Assembly (NCBI RefSeq): GCF_019669985.1
Contig: NZ_AP019782.1
Span: 984,501 to 1,048,500 of the forward strand
Length of the DNA stretch: 64,000 nt
Direction of reading: 5' to 3'
From: Methylogaea oryzae
GTDB lineage: Bacteria > Pseudomonadota > Gammaproteobacteria > Methylococcales > Methylococcaceae
The notes under the pieces are model-generated. The model did not search any database, was not told the DNA's origin, and worked only from the letters and a program-made list of their open reading frames with translations. Shown piece by piece: positions 16,104 through 24,672 of the stretch. A program made the position numbers and the translations under genes. How positions within the stretch are numbered: position 1 is the stretch's first letter; every line of letters begins with the position of its first letter.

Positions 16104-16714
16104 GCTGCCGCCGAATCGACGGCGATTTGCGTAAAGGGTTGGTCGGCGCCTCGCCGCTCGTAAAAGCGGATGTAGGTTTTGCTGCCGACGGTCTTAATGC
16201 TGTCCTTCAGCGCCTGCATGGCGCGGCGCCATTCCTCGTCCTCGATCTGTAGGCGCATCAGGGTGAAGATGCGGCCGTAGTTGAGTTTGCCTTGCTTGTC
16301 GGTCTGGAAGGCGTGCTCCACCAGCGCTTTCACCTCGGGCCGGCCGCCTTCGGTCCAGCGGTGGATGCAGTTGTCGATCAGCGCCTTGGCGGCGTGCAGC
16401 TCTTCACCGAAGGCGATGGAGTCCTGCACGTTCACTTCCACCTTGCGGCGGCCGTCGAAGGACAGCAGGCTGATGTTGCCCTTGGCTCCGCCCACTTTGG
16501 CGCCGTACTTTTCGGCGGCTAACGCGATGAAGGCTTGCACGTCGCCCATGGAATCGGTCTTGAAGTCGCGGATCAGGCCGTTGAGGTCGCGGGCCTTGTC
16601 GATCAGTTCGCCCACCAGGGCGTCGCGGGTTTTGTCCATCTCGCTGATGGACTCTTCCGGCACCAGGTGCCCGGCGCTGTTTTGCCGGAATCCGGCGGGG
16701 ATGGTGGTGTTCAT
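16100..16714 (-). CDS. DUF3164 family phage protein
   Basis: This 204-residue protein from the ATG at 16714 belongs to DUF3164, a family typical of Mu-like phages. Key stretches are GHLVPEESISEMDKTRDALV near the start and a central SLLSFDGRRKVEVNVQDSIAF. The C-terminus has KTYIRFYERRGAD. The function is unknown, but the gene is nearly always in the early/middle region after MuB. A longer upstream frame lacks coding character. Confidence 0.8.
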   Translation of the reverse strand: MNTTIPAGFRQNSAGHLVPEESISEMDKTRDALVGELIDKARDLNGLIRDFKTDSMGDVQAFIALAAEKYGAKVGGAKGNISLLSFDGRRKVEVNVQDSIAFGEELHAAKALIDNCIHRWTEGGRPEVKALVEHAFQTDKQGKLNYGRIFTLMRLQIEDEEWRRAMQALKDSIKTVGSKTYIRFYERRGADQPFTQIAVDSAAA

Positions 16715-16728
16715 GGGGGCTCCTGTGG

Positions 16729-17061
16729 CTAAACCAGTTCGTAGCGGTGGTCGGTGTGTCCGTCGACCGCCAGCGGGTGTTGATAGGTGTCTGCGTACTC
16801 CGCCAGCGATGCGGCCAGGGCGGCCAGGCGGTCGGTGAGCGGGTGGCCGTCGCCCAGGCCGCCCCGCGCCAGGGTGCGGACGATGGCGCCGCATTCGTCG
16901 GCGGCGGCCAGGGCTTCTACGGCGTTCCGCAACTGCCGTTCGTCCGCCGTCGGTCGCGCCGTGAGGGATTCCAGCGCTTCGGCCGCGTCCAGCAGCAAGC
17001 GGGTCAGGGCGCCGTTTGTGGCGTGTCCGGCGGTTTTGCGCAATCGGGTCGAGAGGTCCAT
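16729..17061 (-). CDS. Hypothetical helical phage protein
   Basis: This 110-residue frame starts at ATG 17061, sharing a base with the upstream TGA. It is mostly helical and Ala/Leu/Arg-rich with the segment PTADERQLRNAVEALAAADE. No family is recognised. A GTG one codon upstream is an alternative start. Confidence 0.55.
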   Translation of the reverse strand: MDLSTRLRKTAGHATNGALTRLLLDAAEALESLTARPTADERQLRNAVEALAAADECGAIVRTLARGGLGDGHPLTDRLAALAASLAEYADTYQHPLAVDGHTDHRYELV

Positions 17062-17372
17062 CACTGCACCCTCCGGCTATCGCATGACTCCCCGGCCGCC
17101 TGCCACAGCCTGTCGAAAAAGGCCTGCACGTAGCCGGTGTCGCCGTCCCGCCAAGCCACGGCCAGCGCGGCGACGTCGCGGGACAGATCGCGCACCTGCT
17201 GTTGGGCGTCAGCGCACAGGGCCACTTTCAAAATCAGCTCGTCTTGAGCGGCCTTCAATGCCTTCCGCAAGGCATCCTCTCCCTGGATGGCGGCCGGGTC
17301 GCGCAGCGCGGGCATGTCGAAAATGACGTAGCCGCGGTCTTTCGGCGCGTCGGGAACGATTTCCACTGTCAT
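17061..17372 (-). CDS. Hypothetical phage protein
   Basis: This 103-residue frame starts at ATG 17372, two bases after the previous stop at 17375. It begins MTVEIVPDAPKDRGYVIFD and contains a long helix with LRKALKAAQDELILKVALCA. No family is recognised. The start was chosen by tight spacing to the upstream small membrane gene. Confidence 0.55.
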   Translation of the reverse strand: MTVEIVPDAPKDRGYVIFDMPALRDPAAIQGEDALRKALKAAQDELILKVALCADAQQQVRDLSRDVAALAVAWRDGDTGYVQAFFDRLWQAAGESCDSRRVQ

Positions 17373-17374
17373 GG

Positions 17375-17488
17375 TTAATACTCCTCGTCGTTGAGATTGA
17401 TGCCCAAGCGGTCCAGCAACCAGCCCAGGGTCTGACAGGCCGCGATGATGCAGCCGATGAGGCCGCCCAAAATCATCAGCCCCGTCAT
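17375..17488 (-). CDS. Single-pass membrane micropeptide
   Basis: This 37-residue frame starts at ATG 17488, overlapping the upstream stop (ATGA). It begins MTGLMILGGLIGCIIAACQT and then has a polar acidic tail ending NDEEY. One membrane helix is predicted at residues 3-20 or so. Because it is embedded between two tightly overlapping genes, it is likely translated. The function is unknown. Confidence 0.5.
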   Translation of the reverse strand: MTGLMILGGLIGCIIAACQTLGWLLDRLGINLNDEEY

Positions 17489-17805
17489 AGCGCCACCCGC
17501 CGCGTCGGGAACGCCACCACCTCGCCCTGGCCAAACCGCACCGTCCAGACCACCGTGCAGCCCTTGAATGGCGCCGACCAGTGCTCCTTGGGGCCGTCGC
17601 TGCGGGCCAGGCATTCGCCCGGCAGGCTGTCGCAGTGCCGGCTATGACGCACGCGGATGATGGGCGTGTTGCCGGTGACGTCCACGCCGTCGTCGGCGAT
17701 GGCGAAACCGCGCCGCCCCAGCTCGTCGACTGCTTGCATGGCCACCAGGATTTTGTCGGCGACCGCCTGGTTGCGGTCGTGTCGTGTCGGCATCGTCGAT
17801 TTCAT
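17485..17805 (-). CDS. Hypothetical phage protein
   Basis: This 106-residue frame overlaps its upstream neighbour by four bases and the micropeptide by four. It starts MKSTMPTRHDRNQAVADKIL and has a beta-rich C-terminal half with CTVVWTVRFGQGEVVAFP. No family is recognised. Confidence 0.55.
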   Translation of the reverse strand: MKSTMPTRHDRNQAVADKILVAMQAVDELGRRGFAIADDGVDVTGNTPIIRVRHSRHCDSLPGECLARSDGPKEHWSAPFKGCTVVWTVRFGQGEVVAFPTRRVAL

Positions 17806-18071
17806 GGGTTTCCCCCTTGCTGTAGGAGCGCGCCAGGCGCGTCATGGTTGGTGATGGGCCAAACGTGGTGCAGGCAGCTCCATTGGGTCGGGTCGCGCGC
17901 CCGCCGGCGCCTGGCGTCGCACGGCATGCAGTAACTCCACCGACCGTCCTTGACCGACGAGTTCTTCCAATACTCGTCTGCGGCTTTGCGCTGGCCGCAC
18001 TTCATGCACACCTTGCTCACCAGTCGGCCGGCGGTGTCGAACTCGCGCTGGGGATTGATTCGTTCAGCCAT
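17802..18071 (-). CDS. Small zinc-ribbon protein
   Basis: This 89-residue protein has a likely zinc site: CMKCGQRKAADEYWKNSS followed by CMPCDARRRR (cysteines about 22, 25, 48 and 51). This resembles small phage zinc ribbons and some HNH-linked domains, but no HNH motif follows. It overlaps both neighbours. Confidence 0.6.
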   Translation of the reverse strand: MAERINPQREFDTAGRLVSKVCMKCGQRKAADEYWKNSSVKDGRWSYCMPCDARRRRARDPTQWSCLHHVWPITNHDAPGALLQQGGNP

Positions 18072-18381
18072 GGGAGCCTCCTTTGTGTTGGCAGCTCTGG
18101 CAGGCCTCCCACCAGCGCAGTTTGGCCGCGCCGCCGAAGGGCCGGGGGGCGTTGGCGCGCTGTTGGCAGTCGCTGCGGCCGATGGATTCGCCCGTGAACG
18201 GGCACGGCACCACGTCGATCCACAACAGGGCCGCCTTGGTCAGTACCTTGCCGGGGTCGCCGGGATAGTGGCCGGTGCAAATGGAGCGGATGGTGGCCTC
18301 GGAGTAGTCCAGCGCTTCGGCAACCGCCCGCGTGCCCAGCTCGGCGCGTTTTTTTTTCAACACGTCCATGGCGTCATTCAT
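18064..18381 (-). CDS. HTH-like small regulator with cysteine-rich tail
   Basis: This 105-residue protein from ATG 18381 has an N-terminal helix-turn-helix (residues 17-35, RAVAEALDYSEATIRSICTG), then a middle with CPFTGESIG and a final CQSCQHKG. It looks like a small phage DNA-binding protein with a metal site. The gene overlaps both neighbours by a few bases. Confidence 0.6.
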   Translation of the reverse strand: MNDAMDVLKKKRAELGTRAVAEALDYSEATIRSICTGHYPGDPGKVLTKAALLWIDVVPCPFTGESIGRSDCQQRANAPRPFGGAAKLRWWEACQSCQHKGGSHG

Positions 18382-18742
18382 GGCCGGCCTCCGTGTCCTC
18401 GGTGCCAAAGGGATGGAGCGCGCCGCTGTTGGGGTCGTAAACGCCGTCTTGGCGCACTACAGGCGGTTTGGCGCCGAAGTCTTTCTCCAGCCGGTAGCGG
18501 TAAACGCCGTTGCTGGTCAGCTTGCCGTCCGGTATCCGCTCGCGGGACAACACGCCGCTGCGGCTGAGCGCCCGCAGGTAGTGGGTCAGGTTGGACTTGG
18601 CGTCCTTCTGGCTGCCGTCCGCCAGGGTCAGCAACAGGCCGGCCATGGTCGTGACCTTGTTCTTGCGGATGACCCACCAGGCGCGGGCGCGTAGCCCAAC
18701 CGACTTGGTGCGCGGCGCGGTTTGGCCTGGGCGGCGGGGCAT
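18374..18742 (-). CDS. Winged-helix-type phage protein
   Basis: This 122-residue basic protein has a winged-helix-like core: RARAWWVIRKNKVTTMAGLL at residues 18-37, then SNLTHYLRALSRSGVLSRER and a beta wing with NGVYRYRLEKDFG. It is the kind of small regulator found between MuB and the DUF3164 gene in Mu-like phages. It shares one base with its upstream neighbour's stop. Confidence 0.65.
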   Translation of the reverse strand: MPRRPGQTAPRTKSVGLRARAWWVIRKNKVTTMAGLLLTLADGSQKDAKSNLTHYLRALSRSGVLSRERIPDGKLTSNGVYRYRLEKDFGAKPPVVRQDGVYDPNSGALHPFGTEDTEAGHE

Positions 18743-19071
18743 TAGGGAATCTCCTCGAACTCAAAGACGCGTATAACGTTCCCGTCCGTACCGCTTACAG
18801 GAACGGGATTGATGTTGAATAAGCCGCCGCTGGTGTAATTGCACGGCCCTGGTTTTGTCCCCATGCGTACATCCGCATGCTTGCCGTCGTAGCGTCCGAT
18901 GCAGTTGAGGTATGCCAAATTCTGATCGGCTCCATAACGCTCGAAGTCCCCGGGGGTTTGCACGTGCCCGCAAGACGGACACACAAATCGCCAGTGTTTA
19001 TGGTCTTTACCGAATCGTGCCTCGCCATGAGCGAACCAGTCGGCAAGCGCGATAGGGGCTCTTTGTTCCAT
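18742..19071 (-). CDS. VVA0879-like zinc-binding phage protein
   Basis: This 109-residue protein from ATG 19071 shares a base with the MuB stop. It has WRFVCPSCGHVQTPGDFERY (C-x2-C) and later a CIGRYDG stretch, the pattern of the VVA0879 family. The third and fourth metal ligands may be Cys57 and Cys75 or so. The function is unknown. Confidence 0.65.
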   Translation of the reverse strand: MEQRAPIALADWFAHGEARFGKDHKHWRFVCPSCGHVQTPGDFERYGADQNLAYLNCIGRYDGKHADVRMGTKPGPCNYTSGGLFNINPVPVSGTDGNVIRVFEFEEIP

Positions 19072-19799
19072 CACGCCCCCTTCCGCAACGCGGCCATCGC
19101 GTCTTCGCACAACCGCACGCCCTTCACATCCGCCGCTGCCAACGCCGTGGCGCCTTTCTTTTGCGCGATGGCTTCCAGGGTGCGGCAGGCGTTGGAAATC
19201 AGGCGGTAACGGCCGCCGGTTTGGCTGTGCACCGCTTTGACGATGCCGGCGTCCACCGCCACTTCGCAGAGGGTGTTGAGGTAGACGCCGCAGTCCGCTT
19301 CGCTGGCTTCCTTCAGCTCCGGCGCCGCCGTGATGCGGGTGGCAATGTGGGCGACGTGGCTTTTGCCGAAGCGGTGCCGTTCCGAGCTGTGGCACACCAG
19401 CACCAGGATGACGTTGGCCTGTTCGGCGATGCGCCGCAGGTATTCGATGCATTCGGCTTTGTTGGGCAGGCCGTGGTGGGCTTCGTCCAAAATGATGGGC
19501 TGGCGGCTTTCCTGAAAGTGGGACACCAGCTCTTTGTATTGGGCGAATTTGCTGGTCGCCACCACGCCGGTCTGGTCGGCCAGGTAGTCCCGCACAAAGG
19601 CGGAGCTCATGCCCGGCATGCCTTCCAGGTAGACGGCGTTGCGCTTGCTGCCCCAGTTGTCCACCGTGCAGCTTTTGCCGGTACCCGGCTCGCCGTTTAG
19701 CAACAGGATGCAGGCCTCGCGGCTGCCTCGGTTTTCCACGGCGCCAACGCCGGCCATGAAGCGGGCGTGGTTGGAGGTTTCGACGTATTGCAGTTTCAT
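19071..19799 (-). CDS. MuB-type transposition ATPase
   Basis: This 242-residue AAA+ protein has Walker A GEPGTGKS at residues 36-43 and Walker B PIILDEAHH at 101-109. It is shorter than Mu B (312) and resembles the TniB/IstB-like ATPase B proteins of Mu-like phages. MuB binds target DNA, recruits and activates the transposase, and protects phage DNA from self-insertion. It lies 46 bases downstream of MuA. Confidence 0.9.
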   Translation of the reverse strand: MKLQYVETSNHARFMAGVGAVENRGSREACILLLNGEPGTGKSCTVDNWGSKRNAVYLEGMPGMSSAFVRDYLADQTGVVATSKFAQYKELVSHFQESRQPIILDEAHHGLPNKAECIEYLRRIAEQANVILVLVCHSSERHRFGKSHVAHIATRITAAPELKEASEADCGVYLNTLCEVAVDAGIVKAVHSQTGGRYRLISNACRTLEAIAQKKGATALAAADVKGVRLCEDAMAALRKGA

Positions 19800-19845
19800 G
19801 TAGACTCTCTTTTCGTTGCTTGTTCAGGCCGTCAGGTAATGGCAG

Positions 19846-21894
19846 TTACCCGACGGCCGCTTCGTCTTCGGCGAGTTCCTCGCCGCCATTCGGCCCATAC
19901 AGCCACATCACCGTGTCCGCATAGCTGCCGGTTTCCGTCTCTTCCGTCTCCGCCGGAAGAAAATCGAGCAGGGTTTTTTCCGGCTCCGCCGCGATGGGCT
20001 CTTGCGCTGGCAGAAAATCCGCAAGAGTCAGCACGTTGTCGCCCAGGTGTTCCAGGGTGTTGCCCAGTTCGTCCCTGGCGGTTTGGATTTGCGCCTGGCG
20101 GCGCTTGACCGTCTGTTCCACGCGCTTTTCCTTGAGCTGGTCCGTGTAGGCTTTGGGAAAGGCGTCCTTGGTATTGCCTTCCCACTCGGCCTCGCCGATC
20201 CAGCGACCGTGCATGTCCTTGATCCACACTTTTGCGGCATCGTGGATATCGAAGGCCACCCGCACCGTTGTGCCCGGTTTCAGTTCCGCCAGTTCGCGCA
20301 GGAAATAGCGGTTGTTGAACAGGCTCACTTCGCCGCGCTGCGGTGTGCGTACCACTTCCGGCCGGTACAGGCTGAGCAGTTCGGATTCGTCCAGCGCCAG
20401 GTGCGCGTCGGCGGGAAGGTGCTTGTTAAAGTAGGCGTCCGGCGTCATGCCCTTTAACGCGCGGTGCGGGTGATTGGCGTTGTAGTCGTTGATGGCGGCC
20501 TCCAGCTCGTCGATAAACTGCTTCCAGCTCGGCACGAAGGCCGGCACCTGGCCCTTGCGCTGGGCTTTGTCGATTTCGCCGGTCAACTTGCGCAGGGTGT
20601 CGCGGTCCATGGTCTTCGTCTGGCAGGTGGGGAAAGTCCGCGCCAGGGGGATGGTCAGCGTCTGCCATACCCGTTCGATGATGCCGCGCCCTTGCGGGTT
20701 GCCGGGGATGCCGGTCTGGTGGTCGATGCCCAGCCGGGCCAACAAGCCCGTCACGGGGGCGTCCAGCAGCTTGGCGGTCTGGCCGGCGCCGTTGTCGGAG
20801 TAGTAGATCAGCGGCCGGCCGTACTGCTTGAAGCCGTGGCTCAGGGCTTCGGAGACGGCGATCTGGTTTTCCGACAGCGACACCGCCCAGCCCACCACTT
20901 TGCGGCTGGCGCAGTCCATCACCAGGGTGACTTCCGGCGCAAAGGGCCGGCCGTGGTCGGGGTGCTGCACCTTGGCTTTGAAGGTGTGGCCGTCGCCCAC
21001 CCATACGTCCATGGGGGACAGCCCGGCCCAGTCTCGCCGCGTGCAGGGCATGATGGCCCGCCAAGCGGCGCCGGTGGCCCGGCCGCGTTCCAGCACCGAT
21101 ACCGGCAGCTTGTCGAACCAGCGGCGCGCCTGGAATTCGCTGGGCAGGTCGGCCTCCATCCAGCCGGCGGCGGCAAGGTCCGCGCAAGCCTGCTTCACCG
21201 CCGCCGCCACGCTGATGCGCTGCGGCACGCGGTAACGCGCCAGCACTGCCGGCCCCCAAGCGGGGATGGAGTGGTCTTTTTGCACATGCTTCGGCGCCAG
21301 CCTTCCGCCCTTGGACTTCTCCGCCAGCCAGCGCTTGAGCGTGCGCACCGACAGCAGGCTGCCGCCTTTCTTGCCGCGTGCATCCCGCGCCTGGATCAAC
21401 AAGGCTTGCGTGTCGGCGTCCAGCTCGCCCAAGGCAGCCTTGGCGACGAAGGTTTGCATGGCCGCCTCTTGGCTGCATCCGGCTTGCTGTTGCAGCCGCA
21501 CGATCAACGCCAGCACGGCGGCCCGTGCGTCGGCCACGGTCTGCTCGGCGGTGGTCAGCGGCACCGGCGCGGCGGGAGCCGCCGCGACCGGTACGGAATA
21601 AAAAGAGCCGGCGGCGGGGACACCGCCGGTCAAAAGTGCCGAGGAGGAGAGGTCTTCGGCAGAGGTAACAACCTGGGAAACAGCGGCCTCCAGCGCCTGC
21701 CGCTGAATTAGTTTTTGCACGGCGGCGGGGGGCTGGTATTCGCGGCGCAGGCCGTTCCGGCCTTTGCTTTTCGCCTTGCGGAAAGGCCAGCTTTCGCGTT
21801 CTGCCTGCTTAGACCAACCCTCGGGCGTGCCCGGATACCCCGGCAGCCGCAACGCCGCCAGCTCCGCGCAGGAATAGTGGGTTTTGGGGCTCAT
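19846..21894 (-). CDS. MuA-type DDE transposase
   Basis: This 682-residue transposase has catalytic residues Asp301 (WVGDGHTF), Asp367 (YYSDNGAG) and Glu407 (GIIERVW), the spacing expected of the integrase core. The N-terminal 60 residues hold a Mu-type DNA-binding domain (GYPGTPEGWSKQ); a C-terminal beta-barrel and a MuB/ClpX-interacting tail follow. It performs replicative transposition between TG-ended termini. It overlaps no confirmed gene upstream. Confidence 0.93.
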   Translation of the reverse strand: MSPKTHYSCAELAALRLPGYPGTPEGWSKQAERESWPFRKAKSKGRNGLRREYQPPAAVQKLIQRQALEAAVSQVVTSAEDLSSSALLTGGVPAAGSFYSVPVAAAPAAPVPLTTAEQTVADARAAVLALIVRLQQQAGCSQEAAMQTFVAKAALGELDADTQALLIQARDARGKKGGSLLSVRTLKRWLAEKSKGGRLAPKHVQKDHSIPAWGPAVLARYRVPQRISVAAAVKQACADLAAAGWMEADLPSEFQARRWFDKLPVSVLERGRATGAAWRAIMPCTRRDWAGLSPMDVWVGDGHTFKAKVQHPDHGRPFAPEVTLVMDCASRKVVGWAVSLSENQIAVSEALSHGFKQYGRPLIYYSDNGAGQTAKLLDAPVTGLLARLGIDHQTGIPGNPQGRGIIERVWQTLTIPLARTFPTCQTKTMDRDTLRKLTGEIDKAQRKGQVPAFVPSWKQFIDELEAAINDYNANHPHRALKGMTPDAYFNKHLPADAHLALDESELLSLYRPEVVRTPQRGEVSLFNNRYFLRELAELKPGTTVRVAFDIHDAAKVWIKDMHGRWIGEAEWEGNTKDAFPKAYTDQLKEKRVEQTVKRRQAQIQTARDELGNTLEHLGDNVLTLADFLPAQEPIAAEPEKTLLDFLPAETEETETGSYADTVMWLYGPNGGEELAEDEAAVG

Positions 21895-21996
21895 GCCAGC
21901 TCGCCCTGAATATGGCGAGGGTTTTCTCGGCCGGTAGAATGAATCGGCAGGCTCTCAATCTGCTTTTCACTACCCCGTTTTTCAGGAGAACCCTCA

Positions 21997-22344
21997 ATGG
22001 ACTTTTTTTCGACTCTCTCCAACGTGCTCAAGATCGTGCTGATGCTGTTAGCCGTCTGGTTTTCCTTCTCGAAAATCAAAAACGTCAACGCCAGTACCAA
22101 GAAGATAATGACCGAGCTGTCGCAATCGCATCCGCAGCACTCGCAACCATTTGACTTGGGCGCTTGGCTTGAAAGATCAGCCCCCGCTTTCGGCTCTCTG
22201 GTTATGTTGTCATCGCTTGCCATGTTGTATTTCCTCGAATATGGACCGGACCGGAATCAGCCGTTGACCGTCAAAGAGGCGTCAGACATCGTCCAGTCCA
22301 TGCTGCTGTTCCTGGTTGGGCTAGTCATCGCCCGGCGCTGGTAA
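21997..22344 (+). CDS. Small membrane protein on the opposite strand
   Basis: This 115-residue frame has a good ribosome site (CAGGAG, seven bases before ATG). Three hydrophobic segments are predicted: residues 10-24, 62-82 and 97-112 or so. Third-position GC is high, as in real genes here. It runs against the surrounding operon and its end overlaps the converging regulator gene by 20 bases. An antisense 110-codon frame (21891-22223) overlaps MuA by ATGA and is the alternative reading; the plus-strand frame has better codon character. Confidence 0.5.
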   Translation: MDFFSTLSNVLKIVLMLLAVWFSFSKIKNVNASTKKIMTELSQSHPQHSQPFDLGAWLERSAPAFGSLVMLSSLAMLYFLEYGPDRNQPLTVKEASDIVQSMLLFLVGLVIARRW

Positions 22345-22774
22345 TACTCGCGACACGCTTCAATTGGGCGCCTTTCTGGCGTAGCGCTCGCTGCGCCAGC
22401 ACTAGCCGGCCTTCTTCCAGCGCGAGGATGTCGTCCCCAAAAATCACCCGACCGCCCAGCGCTCCGGCATACAAATCCAGCAGCGCGTGCCGTTCCGTCA
22501 CCGCGTCGAACGCCATGGCCTGCAAAAATTGCGGACTGGTGTCCGGCCGCGATGGCGCCGCCATGTTGTCCAGCACCGATTCGGTCAACCGCTTACCCGA
22601 CAGGGCCGCGACCCTGGCGGCAATCTCCTTGCGCGGGATTCCGCTTTCCTTCATCGCCCGTGACATCGCCACGGCCACCTGCAATCCCAAAGCGAACCGT
22701 CCCGGCGCTACCGGAATCGGCTGCGGTAACTCCAAGGCCCCGCCTCCGAATAGGTCAGTCTGTTTTGCGTTCAT
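22325..22774 (-). CDS. Putative phage regulator
   Basis: This 149-residue protein from ATG 22774 has a strong GGAGGAG ribosome site. The middle is helix-turn-helix-like (KESGIPRKEIAARVAALSGK), with helical flanks. It sits between the Ner-like gene and the transposase, the place of early regulators in Mu-like phages. A longer upstream start lacks a ribosome site. Confidence 0.6.
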   Translation of the reverse strand: MNAKQTDLFGGGALELPQPIPVAPGRFALGLQVAVAMSRAMKESGIPRKEIAARVAALSGKRLTESVLDNMAAPSRPDTSPQFLQAMAFDAVTERHALLDLYAGALGGRVIFGDDILALEEGRLVLAQRALRQKGAQLKRVASITSAGR

Positions 22775-22887
22775 CTCTCCTCCCATCGCTTCCGTGGTTG
22801 CTGTAAATTCCTGAAACTGGCGTTTCCGTAAGGGATCGTCCAAAATCGCGACTATTTTTTTAACGCTGCCGGGCTAATCTGTACTCG

Positions 22888-23172
22888 TCAGGCGGCGCAC
22901 TGTTCCAGGGCGCGGGCGGGAGCCGGTTTCAACCCCATCGCCACGGCAATGGCGAAACTCTTGCCGTAGCGCCCCTTGATCTGGCCGTTCAACACCTGGG
23001 ACACCTCGCGCGGCGTGTAGCCTCGCTCCCTGGCCCAGTCGGCCATGGTGACGCCCTGGCTGGCGATAAAGGCTCGGAACTGATCGGGCGTAATCGCTCC
23101 GCCGTGCGTGTTGATAAAGGCGCGGAGCGGGTCCGTTTGCGCCGCCGTGGCGGCTGGGTTTGCTTTCGACAT
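22888..23172 (-). CDS. Ner-like DNA-binding early regulator
   Basis: This 94-residue protein has a helix-turn-helix in residues 38-70: GVTMADWARERGYTPREVSQ, then VLNGQIKGRYG. This is the pattern of the small Ner/Nlp-like regulators that follow the early promoter in Mu-like phages and turn down early transcription. It is the first gene of the leftward operon, its start 60 bases from the nearest operator repeat. Confidence 0.75.
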   Translation of the reverse strand: MSKANPAATAAQTDPLRAFINTHGGAITPDQFRAFIASQGVTMADWARERGYTPREVSQVLNGQIKGRYGKSFAIAVAMGLKPAPARALEQCAA

Positions 23173-23228
23173 CGCTGCTTTCCTGTGGCGTTGTTATGTC
23201 TGTGTTTGCTGCGTTGTTGGACATAGCT

Positions 23229-23409
23229 TAGTTCGTTATTTCCGATGCTGTCAAGCACAAACGGCCGGTTTTTATGAGTTCGTTATTAGAGAAACCGGCC
23301 ATTTGCGCGAGGGCAAACGAACCGTCGCAGAAACAAAGGCTTAGAAATAACGAACCTACTTGGCGGGTTCGTAATTGGAGTTAGTAATTGATGCCGACGA
23401 ATAACGAAC
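23229..23409. promoter_or_regulatory. Repressor operator array between divergent promoters
   Basis: The 10-mer GTTCGTTATT occurs at 23231-23240 and 23278-23287, its complement AATAACGAAC at 23346-23355 and 23400-23409, and a one-mismatch copy GTTCGTAATT at 23367-23376. The last inverted copy is inside the first codons of the repressor gene. The second copy is centred within a 9-bp inverted repeat (GGCCGGTTT at 23263-23271, AAACCGGCC at 23292-23300). These are very probably binding sites of the repressor for the early promoter and its own promoter. Confidence 0.75.
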
Positions 23410-23918
23410 TGAAGACGCCGTTCCTCGAACGACTGGCGCTGCTCATCGGCGACGAAGAGCCTTACGCCTGGGCGAGACGCACCGGGATACCGAAGAGCGG
23501 CTTCTGGGCGATTTGGTCGGGCGCCTCAATGCCGCAGAAAAAGACGCTGGCGAAGATAGAAACCGCCACCGGCGCTTCGCCTGATTGGCTCTTGCATGGC
23601 CTTGGCGAGCCGCCACCGGCGGTGCGGCAGCGAATCGAGCAACCGCTGGGCGAATCCGTGCCTGTCGCCTATACGGCAAAGGAAGGCGGTCTGAACAGCG
23701 ATAGGAACTTGGAATACCGGGCGGCCCATGGCCAACTAGACATGGAGCGCTTGGCGCTGGCTATCGAAACGGTGGAGGAAGGCTTGCGCGTCACCAAACG
23801 CACTATGGCGTCGGATAAGAAAGCGGAACTGGTGGCGGCGGTCTATGACCTCTTCGAGGAAGAACGCACGCCGGCTATGAAAGAGAGGGTTTTGAGGCTT
23901 GTTAAATCAGCGGCTTAG
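23391..23918 (+). CDS. Phage repressor (c-type)
   Basis: This 175-residue protein from ATG 23391 (a TTG at 23388 is an alternative) follows GGAG. The N-terminal region (residues 10-65) is a repressor-type helix-turn-helix: RLALLIGDEEPYAWARRTGI and a second helix with SGFWAIWSGASMPQ. The C-terminus is helical and lacks the LexA-type Ser/Lys peptidase, so induction is not by RecA-mediated self-cleavage. It is divergent from the early operon with shared operators, as expected. Confidence 0.8.
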   Translation: MPTNNELKTPFLERLALLIGDEEPYAWARRTGIPKSGFWAIWSGASMPQKKTLAKIETATGASPDWLLHGLGEPPPAVRQRIEQPLGESVPVAYTAKEGGLNSDRNLEYRAAHGQLDMERLALAIETVEEGLRVTKRTMASDKKAELVAAVYDLFEEERTPAMKERVLRLVKSAA

Positions 23919-23927
23919 GAGAGCAGC

Positions 23928-24560
23928 ATGGAAAATGAAGACAAGAAGAACCGCGTAGTGAACCTTTTCAAGGAACACAGCAAATCAAAAGCACCACGGC
24001 GGCGCAAAGCAACGTCTTCCGGCAATACAGTGAACATAAGCGGCAACGGCAACGCTGTCGGCCAAATCGTTGGGGGTGATGTCCATAACCACCATTATCC
24101 AGCGACGCCGAGAGCGCCAAAGGTGGTTGTCACTCCGGCGGGTGACGTGATTACCGAGGCACAGAAGGTTGCCTTACGCCAGCTACGGGATGAGTGGATT
24201 GATCTACACAACGCGATTAAGAAAAGGCCGCTCACGCAAGCAGCCGCGCAGAAACGCATCAATGACAAGGCGCTGGTGACCTCGTATCACCTGATACCGG
24301 CTAATCAATATGATGGCTTGGTGAGGTGGATCAAGCAGCAGATGGGACGTTTGCGCAATATGCCTTCTGCGGCGGCAAAGGACGATGGCTGGAGAGCCGC
24401 GAAGATCGGGGCGATCAAGGCTCGGTGCAAAAACCAGCTCGGTGATGACAAAGCATACGTGGACTATATAAAAAAGAATTTCGGGCAATCGTCTCTCAGT
24501 GCGCTGGCAACGGACCAGCTTCAACGCACCTATGCGTACATCATGAGCAAGAAGGTGTAG
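23928..24560 (+). CDS. Phage protein with Asn/Gly repeat segment and ORF6C-like region
   Basis: This 210-residue protein is encoded nine bases after the repressor and probably co-transcribed with it. The N-terminus is basic. Residues 32-56 hold a beta-helix-like segment (NTVNISGNGNAVGQIVGGDV) followed by a His pair. Residues about 70-200 are helical with a block like the ORF6C phage family (ITEAQKVALRQLRDEWIDLH). It may modulate repressor or host functions; no firm function can be given. Confidence 0.6.
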   Translation: MENEDKKNRVVNLFKEHSKSKAPRRRKATSSGNTVNISGNGNAVGQIVGGDVHNHHYPATPRAPKVVVTPAGDVITEAQKVALRQLRDEWIDLHNAIKKRPLTQAAAQKRINDKALVTSYHLIPANQYDGLVRWIKQQMGRLRNMPSAAAKDDGWRAAKIGAIKARCKNQLGDDKAYVDYIKKNFGQSSLSALATDQLQRTYAYIMSKKV

Positions 24561-24672
24561 TCATCGATGGTCGCGTCGGCGCGGCTTCGCGCTGACCGCT
24601 ACCGGTTCTATGCCAAATCGCTCGCAAAATCGCGCGTTTTTTACTCGCTTCCCGTTAAAAAGTGCCAAAAAC

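Noticed and set aside
21891-22223. A minus-strand frame of 110 codons overlapping the transposase start by ATGA
   Set aside because: Its codons are irregular and its Cys-rich segment looks like antisense. The plus-strand frame has better coding character. Kept as an alternative only.
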